Of a stretch of DNA of 24,467 nucleotides, positions 15,804-22,726 are shown in pieces. Origin of the DNA: CAMEON01 sp045645165 (GTDB lineage Bacteria > Bacillota > Clostridia > Oscillospirales > CAG-272). The notes below the pieces were generated by a model that worked only from the letters and a program-made list of their open reading frames with translations, searched no databases and was not told where the DNA came from. The stretch covers positions 1 to 24,467 of the forward strand of contig JAZRIF010000219.1 of assembly GCA_045645165.1 (NCBI GenBank), read 5' to 3'. Positions within the stretch are counted from its first letter, which is position 1; each line of letters begins with the position of its first letter. Made by a program: the position numbers and the translations under genes.

Positions 15804-15833
15804 ATTATACCACAAAACAGGGCAAAAAGGCAA
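15804..15833 (-). promoter_or_regulatory. SigA-type promoter of the RDD/ABC/nuclease operon
   Basis: On the - strand, TTGCCT (15828-15833) and a perfect TATAAT (15804-15809) are separated by 18 bases, about 55 bases upstream of the RDD start. Confidence 0.7.
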
Positions 15834-16247
15834 CCTTTTTTCATGTTTTTTTGCTTCCAAAACGCATTTTCAGCACTTTGCCGACATTCGTCGCCTTGCA
15901 TTTGGATACAATGTGCAAATCCGCAAAAAAATACTACAGCAGGATTTTAGCACGGTACAACAGGAAATTGCAGTTTATCGACAAGGCCCCTGTTCCTGCC
16001 CACCTTCCAATGAACTCGCCCTGCAAGCCGGACAGAAAAAAGTTTTTTGAAATCTCAAAAGCCTTCAAAATATATTATTTTACAATGTTTTTTAAAAATT
16101 CTTGAAAAAGGGGTTGGGGAAAAATTTCGCAATGTTTGCTGCAAGCAATTTTACAACCGAACGAAGCGAGGAAGATTTCAAGAATTTCCCCCGACGTTCC
16201 CTCGCTCCCCGCTCCCCTCCATTTGAAACGCCTTCTATAACCTCAAA
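15834..16247. other. Gene-free AT-rich intergenic stretch with inverted repeats
   Basis: No credible gene is seen. A 68-codon + strand frame at 16102-16308 runs through the 5'-nucleotidase terminator and stop and has no ribosome site. The stretch contains a perfect 12-base inverted repeat, AAATTCTTGAAA (16096-16107) with TTTCAAGAATTT (16176-16187), enclosing a small TTGCT/AGCAA hairpin (16136-16148). It might be a degenerate mobile repeat. Confidence 0.4.
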
Positions 16248-16275
16248 CGACCCACGCAGAAGATTGCGTGGGTCG
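16248..16275 (-). terminator. Terminator-like hairpin after the 5'-nucleotidase gene
   Basis: A perfect 11-bp stem (16248-16258 with 16265-16275) and a 6-base loop begin 8 bases after the 5'-nucleotidase stop. Only three T follow on the - strand, so termination may be weak. Confidence 0.65.
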
Positions 16276-16283
16276 CATATGAC

Positions 16284-17831
16284 TTATTCCGAGAAACCGC
16301 CCGCTTGAATGTAATCCGCCAAGAGATCACGGGCGTATACATCAGCGGTATAGCGCGCCACCTCAGTCAGTCGATTGGGGGCGTAGGTAGACGTGTACGT
16401 GTCCACAATAATATAGTAGGTAGCATTGGGATCAATGCTTCCCCGCTGGGTCTCACCGTATTCCGTAAAGCTGATAAAGTAATTCTCGTTTTTTGTATTG
16501 ATAAACTTAGCAAGGAGATCCGAACCCTTGACCGAGCATACCACCAGCGTATTGTCAAAGGGGAAAATGGATTGGAGCTGACGGTAGGTCACCTCCCCCG
16601 CCGCCAGATTGTAGGGATTACGTACCGACAGGAAACCGCCTCCCAGCACGATGGGGTATTCATCACCGAATGCCTCCTCCGCCACGTCACGGTACAAGTC
16701 GGCCACGATCTGACGCAGTTCTTCCCCCGAGCGGTAGCGGTTGTTCACCCCCAACACTCGATCTCCGATGGACACCTTGTCCCGATATTTGTCCATGAGA
16801 GTATCCACGATGGGATCGTCCTCCATCCCGCTGTACGCGGAAGATGCAATGAATTCAGCCGTATGGACACGGTCCTTGCCGTTGGCAAAGTTGATTTCCA
16901 CCTCAGCATGGCAGATGCCCTTGTTCTCACCGCCGTTTTGCAGGTGGTACACGCCGTCTCCATCCCGCAGGACGTATCGCTGGTGTGTGTGTCCCTCGAA
17001 CACAATGTCCACGTAGCCTTCGGAAAGAACAGGATCATAGTAGGAGGCCAGCGCAGAATCCGAGATCACGCCTGTTCCCGAGGATGAGGTTCCATACCCG
17101 TCGTGAATGGCGTAAATAATAAAGTCCGCCCCCGCTTGCCGCAAGCTCTGGGCTTCAGCACGCACCAGAGAAGTCAAATCGTCCCTCACTTTGAAGTAAA
17201 TACCGCTGGACTGCTCGCCCGAAATAGAGGAATAGCAATCTCCGACAGCACCAATGATGCCGATTTTAGCACCGCCTCTCTCCACCATGACCGAGGCTTG
17301 ACAGTAGGGTGCCCGCTTGTTGGTCTCCCGATCGAAAATATTGATGGCCAAGAAGGGGAATTCAGCCAGAACGGCGTTGCTCTCGATGGCGTCCTCTCCC
17401 CAGTCGTACTCGTGGTTGCCCAGGGTCATGGCGGCGAAATCCAGATCGTTCATCCATTCGGTGACCAGATGGCCATCGGTAAGATTGGATTCCGAGCTTC
17501 CCTGCCACATATCACCCGCCGACAAAAGGATGACGTGATCCTCGGTCTCATAGGCGCGCTTCAGATAGGTCGTCAGCTCGTCCACACCGGGCTGGTTGTC
17601 GGTATCACAAATCTTTCCGTGAAGATCGTTGATCGAAAAGAGATCCAGAATAACAATCACCGAAAGACCGCAGTCATCACAAAGACCGTCATCGTTCACG
17701 TCGACGTGCTCAATGGAAGGGTCAGCGGTTTCGATGCCCTCCGAAAGAGTTTCGGCGGGAGGAGAAATGGTCGTACAGCTCGAAAGGCTCAGCAGGATGG
17801 TCAAAAGTAGCGGGAGGAAGAACTTTTTCAT
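16284..17831 (-). CDS. Secreted 5'-nucleotidase / metallophosphoesterase lipoprotein (UshA/YfkN family)
   Basis: A 515-residue lipoprotein (lipobox LSSC, Cys19) that would dephosphorylate nucleotides outside the cell. The N-terminal metallophosphatase domain shows NDLHG (Asp69, His71), SAGDMWQG (Asp107), LGNHEYDWG (Asn139-His140-Glu141), AIHDG (His243) and EGHTHQ (His281, His283), a complete two-metal site. The C-terminal 5'-nucleotidase domain shows LGGGFLSVR (396-404) and SIFPFDNTL (421-429), typical of the substrate-binding half. A VNDDGLCDDCG linker (45-55) precedes the catalytic domain. Length is normal. Some relatives also hydrolyse 2',3'-cyclic nucleotides, which are products of barnase-type RNases. 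AAAGGAG precedes ATG 17831. It is transcribed alone, upstream of the RDD/ABC operon. Confidence 0.93.
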   Translation of the reverse strand: MKKFFLPLLLTILLSLSSCTTISPPAETLSEGIETADPSIEHVDVNDDGLCDDCGLSVIVILDLFSINDLHGKICDTDNQPGVDELTTYLKRAYETEDHVILLSAGDMWQGSSESNLTDGHLVTEWMNDLDFAAMTLGNHEYDWGEDAIESNAVLAEFPFLAINIFDRETNKRAPYCQASVMVERGGAKIGIIGAVGDCYSSISGEQSSGIYFKVRDDLTSLVRAEAQSLRQAGADFIIYAIHDGYGTSSSGTGVISDSALASYYDPVLSEGYVDIVFEGHTHQRYVLRDGDGVYHLQNGGENKGICHAEVEINFANGKDRVHTAEFIASSAYSGMEDDPIVDTLMDKYRDKVSIGDRVLGVNNRYRSGEELRQIVADLYRDVAEEAFGDEYPIVLGGGFLSVRNPYNLAAGEVTYRQLQSIFPFDNTLVVCSVKGSDLLAKFINTKNENYFISFTEYGETQRGSIDPNATYYIIVDTYTSTYAPNRLTEVARYTADVYARDLLADYIQAGGFSE

Positions 17832-17910
17832 GAGAGACTCCTTTGGCTTTATTCAGTTATCCGATGGCTTGTAAAATGGAAATGAGAAAATGTCCCTTGT
17901 AAGAAACACG

Positions 17911-19002
17911 TCACAAGCGCTCATAAAAATAATTTCTTACTCGAATCATATTGCGGAAAAACTTTTCTATATCCTGTTCTGATGATGAGCCAACATATAG
18001 TTCGTGCAGGTTTTCACCAATCATAAATTCCTTGCTACTGTAATAGAGCAAGACCTGCAGATGCTGCCCGTTATGTCCCGATACAATCGAAAATGCAATT
18101 TCGCTGTCGTTTTTATTTTTGTATATGATCGAAGGACGTTCGTAACTGCGTGCGGGTCGTTCTGCCCAGCCGTCCGTACACAAAATTTTCTTGATAGAAC
18201 CCATAATGTCCATCTTTTTTTGTCGGTTTTTCTGCCAGTCATCCACCGAACGCCCTCTTTCGACTATTTCGAGCGAGAGACTACGGTATCCCATCATGGC
18301 ATTTTGAAATGTGCGCTTGGCAGTTTCGGCTGTTTGCATCCATTCCGCTCTTTCAGCTTCATTTTCCGGCGCGAAACAAATCTCTTCACACCTCTTTTTT
18401 CCTAAGATACCGACTAGCTTGTCAATTTTGTCAAGATCACGAAACTGTTTTTCACAGGACAGAAATGCTGTGAACGGCTTGTTTTCATGTGTTCGGCCAA
18501 CAACAAGCGAGTTTGACAGATAGTTTTTCCCCAAGCCGTACATACAATCGGCTTTTTCATAACCGTATGTACCCTTACCAACCGGCGTTCCAGCCCATTC
18601 GATTTGATCAAATCCCACCACACAGGTCAAAACATCATGTGCTTTTAGTAAATCACAAAATGTAATCAAATCCTTGAAATCATTGTCGGACAAGGATTCG
18701 TTTACTTGCGCATTGTGACTGGCCCAACATGAATCCATATTTGAAGCCATCCGTCGATCATGCAGTTCCGGATTATAATAGGACGTGTTTACAATGTGCT
18801 CCAAAACGATTCTATATTCAAATCTACGGAGCTGCAGTCGATCATATATCTCATATCCTTTTTGGCACAATCTTTCAAAATCAATATTCTGTAACGCAAA
18901 AAGATTACGATTATAGGATACGTTTGCGTTCAGTGCTGAATATACATCTTGAAAGGTCAGATCTTTTTTGCATTGAATTTCTATAACAACGTACTCTTTC
19001 AT
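17911..19002 (-). CDS. Unrecognised 363-residue protein
   Basis: I do not recognise this protein. It starts MKEYVVIEIQCKKDLTFQDV, has no signal peptide or membrane span, and has mixed charge with many aromatic residues. Local features are a WAGTPVGKGTYGYEKADC segment near the middle and an alternating hydrophobic beta pattern near the end (HLQVLLYYSSKEFMIG). I chose ATG 19002 over the in-frame ATG at 19026 because AAAAGGAG ends about five bases before it. Its DNA is AT-richer than the nucleic-acid genes to the left, suggesting acquisition by transfer. It sits between the 5'-nucleotidase and tRNA-Lys with no operon partner. The frame is long and well started, so it is likely real. Confidence 0.7.
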   Translation of the reverse strand: MKEYVVIEIQCKKDLTFQDVYSALNANVSYNRNLFALQNIDFERLCQKGYEIYDRLQLRRFEYRIVLEHIVNTSYYNPELHDRRMASNMDSCWASHNAQVNESLSDNDFKDLITFCDLLKAHDVLTCVVGFDQIEWAGTPVGKGTYGYEKADCMYGLGKNYLSNSLVVGRTHENKPFTAFLSCEKQFRDLDKIDKLVGILGKKRCEEICFAPENEAERAEWMQTAETAKRTFQNAMMGYRSLSLEIVERGRSVDDWQKNRQKKMDIMGSIKKILCTDGWAERPARSYERPSIIYKNKNDSEIAFSIVSGHNGQHLQVLLYYSSKEFMIGENLHELYVGSSSEQDIEKFFRNMIRVRNYFYERL

Positions 19003-19150
19003 ATAAGCTCCTTTTTCTGCATTCAAGCACCATCAATATTAAAGCAACGTTTTTGTACAATTGAATCTTGATATATTTTTATGAAGTGATCCTGTGTGCA
19101 TATCACCTTTGCATAGATTCATAACATAAAATAAGAATAAACCTTCTCGT

Positions 19151-19167
19151 GTGCACCTTCAGGGATT
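19151..19167 (-). repeat. Direct repeat of the tRNA-Lys 3' end (candidate att remnant)
   Basis: GTGCACCTTCAGGGATT here is identical to 19317-19333, the acceptor and T-arm 3' side of tRNA-Lys. Partial similarity continues into the T-loop (TTTAACCC versus TTCGAACCC). Such 3'-end copies are typical footprints of tRNA-targeted integration. Confidence 0.6.
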
Positions 19168-19174
19168 TAACCCC

Positions 19175-19222
19175 TACGCGTGCCAAGAACAACTGTAAAT
19201 CGAAGGCTATTTAGCACGCGTA
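19175..19222. repeat. 9-bp perfect inverted repeat
   Basis: TACGCGTGC (19175-19183) and GCACGCGTA (19214-19222) form a perfect inverted repeat around 30 bases, directly beside the tRNA 3'-end copy. It could be a recombinase arm site or a hairpin; function is unknown. Confidence 0.45.
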
Positions 19223-19269
19223 ATGGAAAAGTAGCGACCATCGTAGAGTTCATCATTATAAAGAAAGAT

Positions 19270-19317
19270 CCATAAAACAAAACAGACCACCCTGTAGTGA
19301 TCTGTTTTGTTTTATGG
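19270..19317 (-). terminator. Terminator of tRNA-Lys
   Basis: A 21-bp stem (19270-19290 with 19297-19317, one G-U pair) and a 6-base loop directly follow tRNA-Lys. The 3' arm reads TCTGTTTTGTTTTATGG, U-rich in the transcript. The 5' arm includes the encoded CCA end of the tRNA. Confidence 0.8.
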
Positions 19318-19390
19318 TGCACCTTCAGGGATTCGAACCCGGGACCCACTGATTAAGAGTCAGTTGCTCTACCAACTGAGCTAAAGGTGC
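19315..19390 (-). tRNA. tRNA-Lys (anticodon CTT)
   Basis: A full cloverleaf: acceptor GCACCTT pairs with AAGGTGC; D-arm AGCTCAGTTGGTAGAGC; anticodon stem ACTGA/TCAGT with loop CTCTTAA, giving anticodon CTT; variable loop GGGTC; T-loop TTCGAAT; discriminator A and encoded CCA. The T-stem CCGGG/CCCTG carries one C-U mismatch. Confidence 0.95.
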
Positions 19391-19476
19391 TGGCTCCCCC
19401 TGTTGGACTTGAACCAACGACCCGTTGCTGCCACTAGTGTAACACCCGCGATCCTCGGTCAATCCTAAAAAGGGGA
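19391..19476 (-). pseudogene. tRNA-like remnant: intact Asn-like 3' half, broken 5' half
   Basis: The 3' part is a normal tRNA end: variable GGGTC, T-stem GTTGG/CCAAC with loop TTCAAGT, acceptor AGGGGGA, discriminator G and CCA (19391-19423), abutting tRNA-Lys with no spacer. Upstream there is no D-arm consensus and no normal 7-base anticodon loop, although TCCCCTT (19470-19476) can still pair with the acceptor strand. The G73 and TCC...GGA ends suggest tRNA-Asn. It could be a degenerate tRNA or the chromosomal half of a tRNA split by integration. Confidence 0.5.
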
Positions 19477-19566
19477 TTCATTTGATAACGATAAATATTA
19501 TAGCACCATCCATGAATTTTGTCAATAGCCTTTTGAGAGTATTTTCAAAATGTTTTGCGCACGTTT

Positions 19567-21171
19567 TTATGCAATATCCCCAATAAAACGATAACTGATG
19601 TGTATCTCCTGCTCGTTAATCCCATTGTTTTTGACTCTGTCTCCAATAACAATGGATTGAATCAATCTATTAAGAATCTCACCATCTAATTCCTTCAAAA
19701 TGCTGTATTCCTCAGCCATTGCTATAAATTGCTCCACACCTTGTGCAGATGCTTGGGTTGAATTACGTCGTTTGGTCAGCATTTCAAGTTTGGCCTTCGC
19801 TTCATCCTGCTCCATTTCGCATTTAGAGGATAACTCTTTAAACTTTCGATCAGACAGAATCCCATTAAATCTATCGTCATACAATTGGTCGAATTTACGA
19901 CTCAAATCGGCGATTTTATTTTCTAGAGCCTTAACCTCCTTGTCGATCCTTGCGTCATCGTGGTCGTATCCGCGATCGAATTTTAAGAGAACCTTGGAAA
20001 CAAATTCCTCTCTGTTTTCACGGATCATTTGCAGAATATCATTTATGTCCGACAATACAGCGTCATAAAGTTCACGATATAAGATGTAATGGCTTGAGCA
20101 ACAGTTGGGTCCTTTCTTTTTATACGTGTTACACAAGTAATAGTTGTTTCTACCTGAAGCATTTGCAATTCCCAAGGCATAACCACACTTGTCACACTTA
20201 ATGAGCCCTGCGAAAATGTTATTAAAGCCCGTTGTTCCCGTTCTCTTTCGACTATCCAATTTCTCATGGGCATCATCCCATAGCTGCTGAGAAACGAGCT
20301 GAGGAACAACACCCGGAATCATGATCCAGTCTTCTTCGTCCTGTCTTACAATTCGCTTGCTTTTAAAAGAAGGCTTTCGCCGTCTACCGCTTATTAAAAA
20401 GCCCAAATAGGTTTTATCATTTAGTATCTTATAGACCGTAGTATGATTCCAATCAAATGGATCCTTATCATAAGGACGTTTCAAGTGTTGAGCTCGATAT
20501 GCAGCAGGTGTAAGAGTCTTTTGTTCTTTCAGTACCAAGGCAATCTTATTGTATCCGTATCCTTGATAAGCTGCCATCTCAAACATCCCAATCACAACAG
20601 AAGAAGTTTCTTCATTGAATTCCAGAACGTGTTTGTCTGCTTGCGACTTCTGCAAGCCATATGCCGCAAAGGAACCAATAAATTCTCCGTTCATAGCCTT
20701 GCTAATAAACGCCTGTTTGGTCTTTCTCGAACAATCTGCGGGATAGTACTCGTTAAATACATTTTTGATTGGCAACATCAAATCGTAATCGGTATCACCA
20801 CGAACTGTATCAACATCGTCTCCGATGGCAATAAAGCGAACATTCATTTGGGGAAATATTTCACTGATGTACGAACCCACCTGTAAGTAATTTCGTCCAA
20901 AACGAGATAGGTCTTTAACGACAACGACATTAACAAGCCCCTTTTTCACATCCTCCATCATCCGCTTGAAATCCGGCCGATTGAAGTTAGTTCCCGTATA
21001 TCCGTCATCCTTATATATATCGTATATCGCAATACCGTGACTTTGACAGAAATCAGTCAGTATTTTTTCCTGCGTTTCGATGGAAACACTCGTACCATCT
21101 TTTTCATCGTCATCGCTTAATCTGCAATAACCAGCAGCTATTAGTTTACTTTGCTCTTTATACTTTTTCAT
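19567..21171 (-). CDS. Large serine recombinase (TnpX-like site-specific integrase)
   Basis: A 534-residue serine recombinase that would cut and rejoin att sites to insert or excise the element. The N-terminal resolvase domain has catalytic Ser19 in AGYCRLSDDD, plus the DGYTGTNFNRPDF motif and Arg90/Arg93 in LSRFGRNYLQ. The recombinase domain (about 165-310) follows. A zinc ribbon has Cys326, Cys329, Cys347 and Cys357 or Cys358. A coiled coil spans about 405-470, and a hydrophobic C-terminal tail (LNRLIQSIVIGDRV) is typical of clostridial TnpX-like proteins. Length fits the family and no damage is seen. GAGAGGA precedes ATG 21171 and a strong promoter lies just upstream. Its 3' end faces the tRNA remnant 90 bases away. 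Confidence 0.95.
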   Translation of the reverse strand: MKKYKEQSKLIAAGYCRLSDDDEKDGTSVSIETQEKILTDFCQSHGIAIYDIYKDDGYTGTNFNRPDFKRMMEDVKKGLVNVVVVKDLSRFGRNYLQVGSYISEIFPQMNVRFIAIGDDVDTVRGDTDYDLMLPIKNVFNEYYPADCSRKTKQAFISKAMNGEFIGSFAAYGLQKSQADKHVLEFNEETSSVVIGMFEMAAYQGYGYNKIALVLKEQKTLTPAAYRAQHLKRPYDKDPFDWNHTTVYKILNDKTYLGFLISGRRRKPSFKSKRIVRQDEEDWIMIPGVVPQLVSQQLWDDAHEKLDSRKRTGTTGFNNIFAGLIKCDKCGYALGIANASGRNNYYLCNTYKKKGPNCCSSHYILYRELYDAVLSDINDILQMIRENREEFVSKVLLKFDRGYDHDDARIDKEVKALENKIADLSRKFDQLYDDRFNGILSDRKFKELSSKCEMEQDEAKAKLEMLTKRRNSTQASAQGVEQFIAMAEEYSILKELDGEILNRLIQSIVIGDRVKNNGINEQEIHISYRFIGDIA

Positions 21172-21212
21172 TCTTTCCTCTCTTTCCGAGCAAAGCGTTG
21201 GTTTGTAACATT

Positions 21213-21241
21213 ATTATACCACGATTAACTCGGTTTGACAA
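21213..21241 (-). promoter_or_regulatory. SigA-type promoter of the recombinase gene
   Basis: On the - strand, TTGTCA (21236-21241) and a perfect TATAAT (21213-21218) are separated by 17 bases, about 40 bases before the recombinase start. It lies between the 62-residue gene and the recombinase. Confidence 0.82.
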
Positions 21242-21259
21242 ATGTGCGATTGATGTGTA

Positions 21260-21448
21260 TTATACATATTCGTTCGCCACATCGGCCTCTTCTGAATATG
21301 AGCCTTTTACAGTTTCACGTATTTTTTTCACCACATATTCGGAATACAGGTCGCATAGATCTTGCGTCCCAAAAGTTCTCCTAACTGTTATTTTAGTTCT
21401 CTCAATCATTATTTCCCTTTTCTGGTTTCCCGTGTTCTTATTCTGCAT
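21260..21448 (-). CDS. Small 62-residue protein, function unknown
   Basis: A short charged protein starting MQNKNTGNQKREIMIERTKI, with no membrane span or motif I recognise. Coding status is supported by GGAGGAA at good spacing and an 11-base overlap with the end of the toxin gene, which implies coupled translation. Internal ATGs exist, but the first has the ribosome site. It lies between the toxin and the recombinase. It could be an antitoxin placed after the toxin, a recombination accessory factor, or neither. Confidence 0.65.
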   Translation of the reverse strand: MQNKNTGNQKREIMIERTKITVRRTFGTQDLCDLYSEYVVKKIRETVKGSYSEEADVANEYV

Positions 21449-21803
21449 TGCCGTTCCTCCGCTTCATTCCAACACTTATGAGTAACGCCGATTCAATTCT
21501 CCTCATTTCCTCTTGCGACACCATACCGATATATTCTGCCAGGCGACCTTTATCAATCGTTCTAAGTTGTTCAAGTAATATGATAGAATCCTTCGGCAAA
21601 CACTCTAAATGAAGTTTTACATGGGTTGGTAAATTGTGTTTTCCTAGGCGACTCGTTATCGCCGTTACAACTACCGTGGGACTATGTTTGTTCCCAACAT
21701 TATTTTGAAGAATAAGTACGGGACGATTCCCGCCCTGCTCCGATCCTATAACAGGGTCAAGGTCGGCCATGTAGATCTCACCGCGTCTAATTTTTCTATC
21801 CAT
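21438..21803 (-). CDS. mazF: MazF/PemK-family endoribonuclease toxin
   Basis: A 121-residue MazF/PemK toxin; the family cuts mRNA at short specific sequences. The N-terminal RRGEIYMADLDPVIGSEQGG, followed by NRPVLILQNN, is the family signature, and TVVVTAITS and SIILLEQLRTIDKGRL are further conserved blocks. Length is normal. AGGAGG precedes ATG 21803. No MazE/PemI-type antitoxin gene lies in the usual upstream position; the upstream neighbour is a 270-residue ParB-fold gene, 110 bases away. The only candidate partner is the overlapping downstream 62-residue gene. Toxins next to serine recombinases may stabilise mobile elements. Confidence 0.93.
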   Translation of the reverse strand: MDRKIRRGEIYMADLDPVIGSEQGGNRPVLILQNNVGNKHSPTVVVTAITSRLGKHNLPTHVKLHLECLPKDSIILLEQLRTIDKGRLAEYIGMVSQEEMRRIESALLISVGMKRRNGNAE

Positions 21804-21847
21804 ATCTATGAACCTCCTTTGTTTTGCCGAAACTGGCTATGTACGGC

Positions 21848-21882
21848 AAGAACCGCCCTAACTGTTTGCTTGGGCGGTTCTT
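21848..21882 (-). terminator. Terminator-like hairpin after the DUF6551-like gene
   Basis: A perfect 11-bp stem (21848-21858 with 21872-21882) surrounds a 13-base loop. It starts 31 bases after the DUF6551-like stop and ends 44 bases before the toxin gene. On the - strand the stem ends GGTTCTT with a short U-run, so read-through into the toxin gene is possible. Confidence 0.6.
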
Positions 21883-21913
21883 CTACCGGAAAGGAAAATA
21901 ACAACGAAAAATG

Positions 21914-22726
21914 TCAGAATTTGACGCAAAGCGGATCACTGTTGTTTTCGGCATTGTAAACTTCAAGCAGCCAAGCAAGGGCTTCCTTCTTTCCACCGTC
22001 CTCGCCGATAGTTCTTGCCACTTTTACGATGTCATAGGGGTCTGTGAAAGACAGCTTCTTAATGAGCTTTCTCCGGTCATACTCACCGTAATAGGTGTTT
22101 ACAAAGCTGCACATCGCGACAATGACTTCAGAAATGAAAGATGCAGATCTACCCTTCCAAGCCCCCACGATGATCTTCATCGCTTCTCTGTACTGCTTCT
22201 CACCGATCTTGCTGTACTCCCTACGAGCTGTATTGATACATCTGAGGCGGTACTTGCCAGGCACGTCGGAATAGCTCGGATGAATATCAAGATCTTCGTT
22301 CGCCTTGATAAAGGCAAGAGTTTCGGTATCGTTTCCGATCTTCTTGGCTCTGAGTGTAACACCCGGCGTAGGCTTGGAAGATACTCCCGTTTGCGCCGCA
22401 AACAGCAGTGCTTCTTCCTCCTCGGTCAGGTCGTAAAAGACCTTGCAAACGATATTCAAATCCTTGCCATTGTTCAGCTGTTTTCTTGCCGCGATCGTGT
22501 GTTGACCGTCGAATACATAATACATACCATCGCGGTAGCTCAGCTTGGGCTCATTGGCAATTCTCTCGTTGAACTCTGCCACGATTCGGTCAACCTTTTT
22601 CTTTTGGATCTTTCTCTGATATGTTGTGGTGTCTATATCGGCACTACTGACCACCTCCATCTTGTAAGGGGTCAGTTCTTCATAGCTCTTAGGGTTGATT
22701 CTTCCTTTGGTATTGTAGGCTGTCAT
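21914..22726 (-). CDS. ParB/sulfiredoxin-fold protein, DUF6551-like
   Basis: A 270-residue protein. Its N-terminal third resembles the ParB N-terminal (ParB/Srx) fold: DTTTYQRKIQKKKVDRIVAE (32-51) matches a ParB box I region, and YYVFDGQHTIAARKQL (69-84) is a box II-like element with Asp73-Gly74-Gln75-His76. The usual Arg of the GxxR nucleotide motif is Thr77. The remainder is alpha-helical and contains a segment like mobile-element proteins placed in DUF6551; that label is from memory and tentative. Its ATGA start overlaps the stop of the next ParB-like gene, so the two are coupled. GAAGGAG precedes ATG 22726. DNA binding or processing is plausible but untested. Confidence 0.8.
   Translation of the reverse strand: MTAYNTKGRINPKSYEELTPYKMEVVSSADIDTTTYQRKIQKKKVDRIVAEFNERIANEPKLSYRDGMYYVFDGQHTIAARKQLNNGKDLNIVCKVFYDLTEEEEALLFAAQTGVSSKPTPGVTLRAKKIGNDTETLAFIKANEDLDIHPSYSDVPGKYRLRCINTARREYSKIGEKQYREAMKIIVGAWKGRSASFISEVIVAMCSFVNTYYGEYDRRKLIKKLSFTDPYDIVKVARTIGEDGGKKEALAWLLEVYNAENNSDPLCVKF

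Noticed and set aside
16102..16308. 68-codon + strand frame between the RDD and 5'-nucleotidase genes
   Set aside because: It has no ribosome site, runs through a terminator hairpin and overlaps the 3' end of the 5'-nucleotidase gene.
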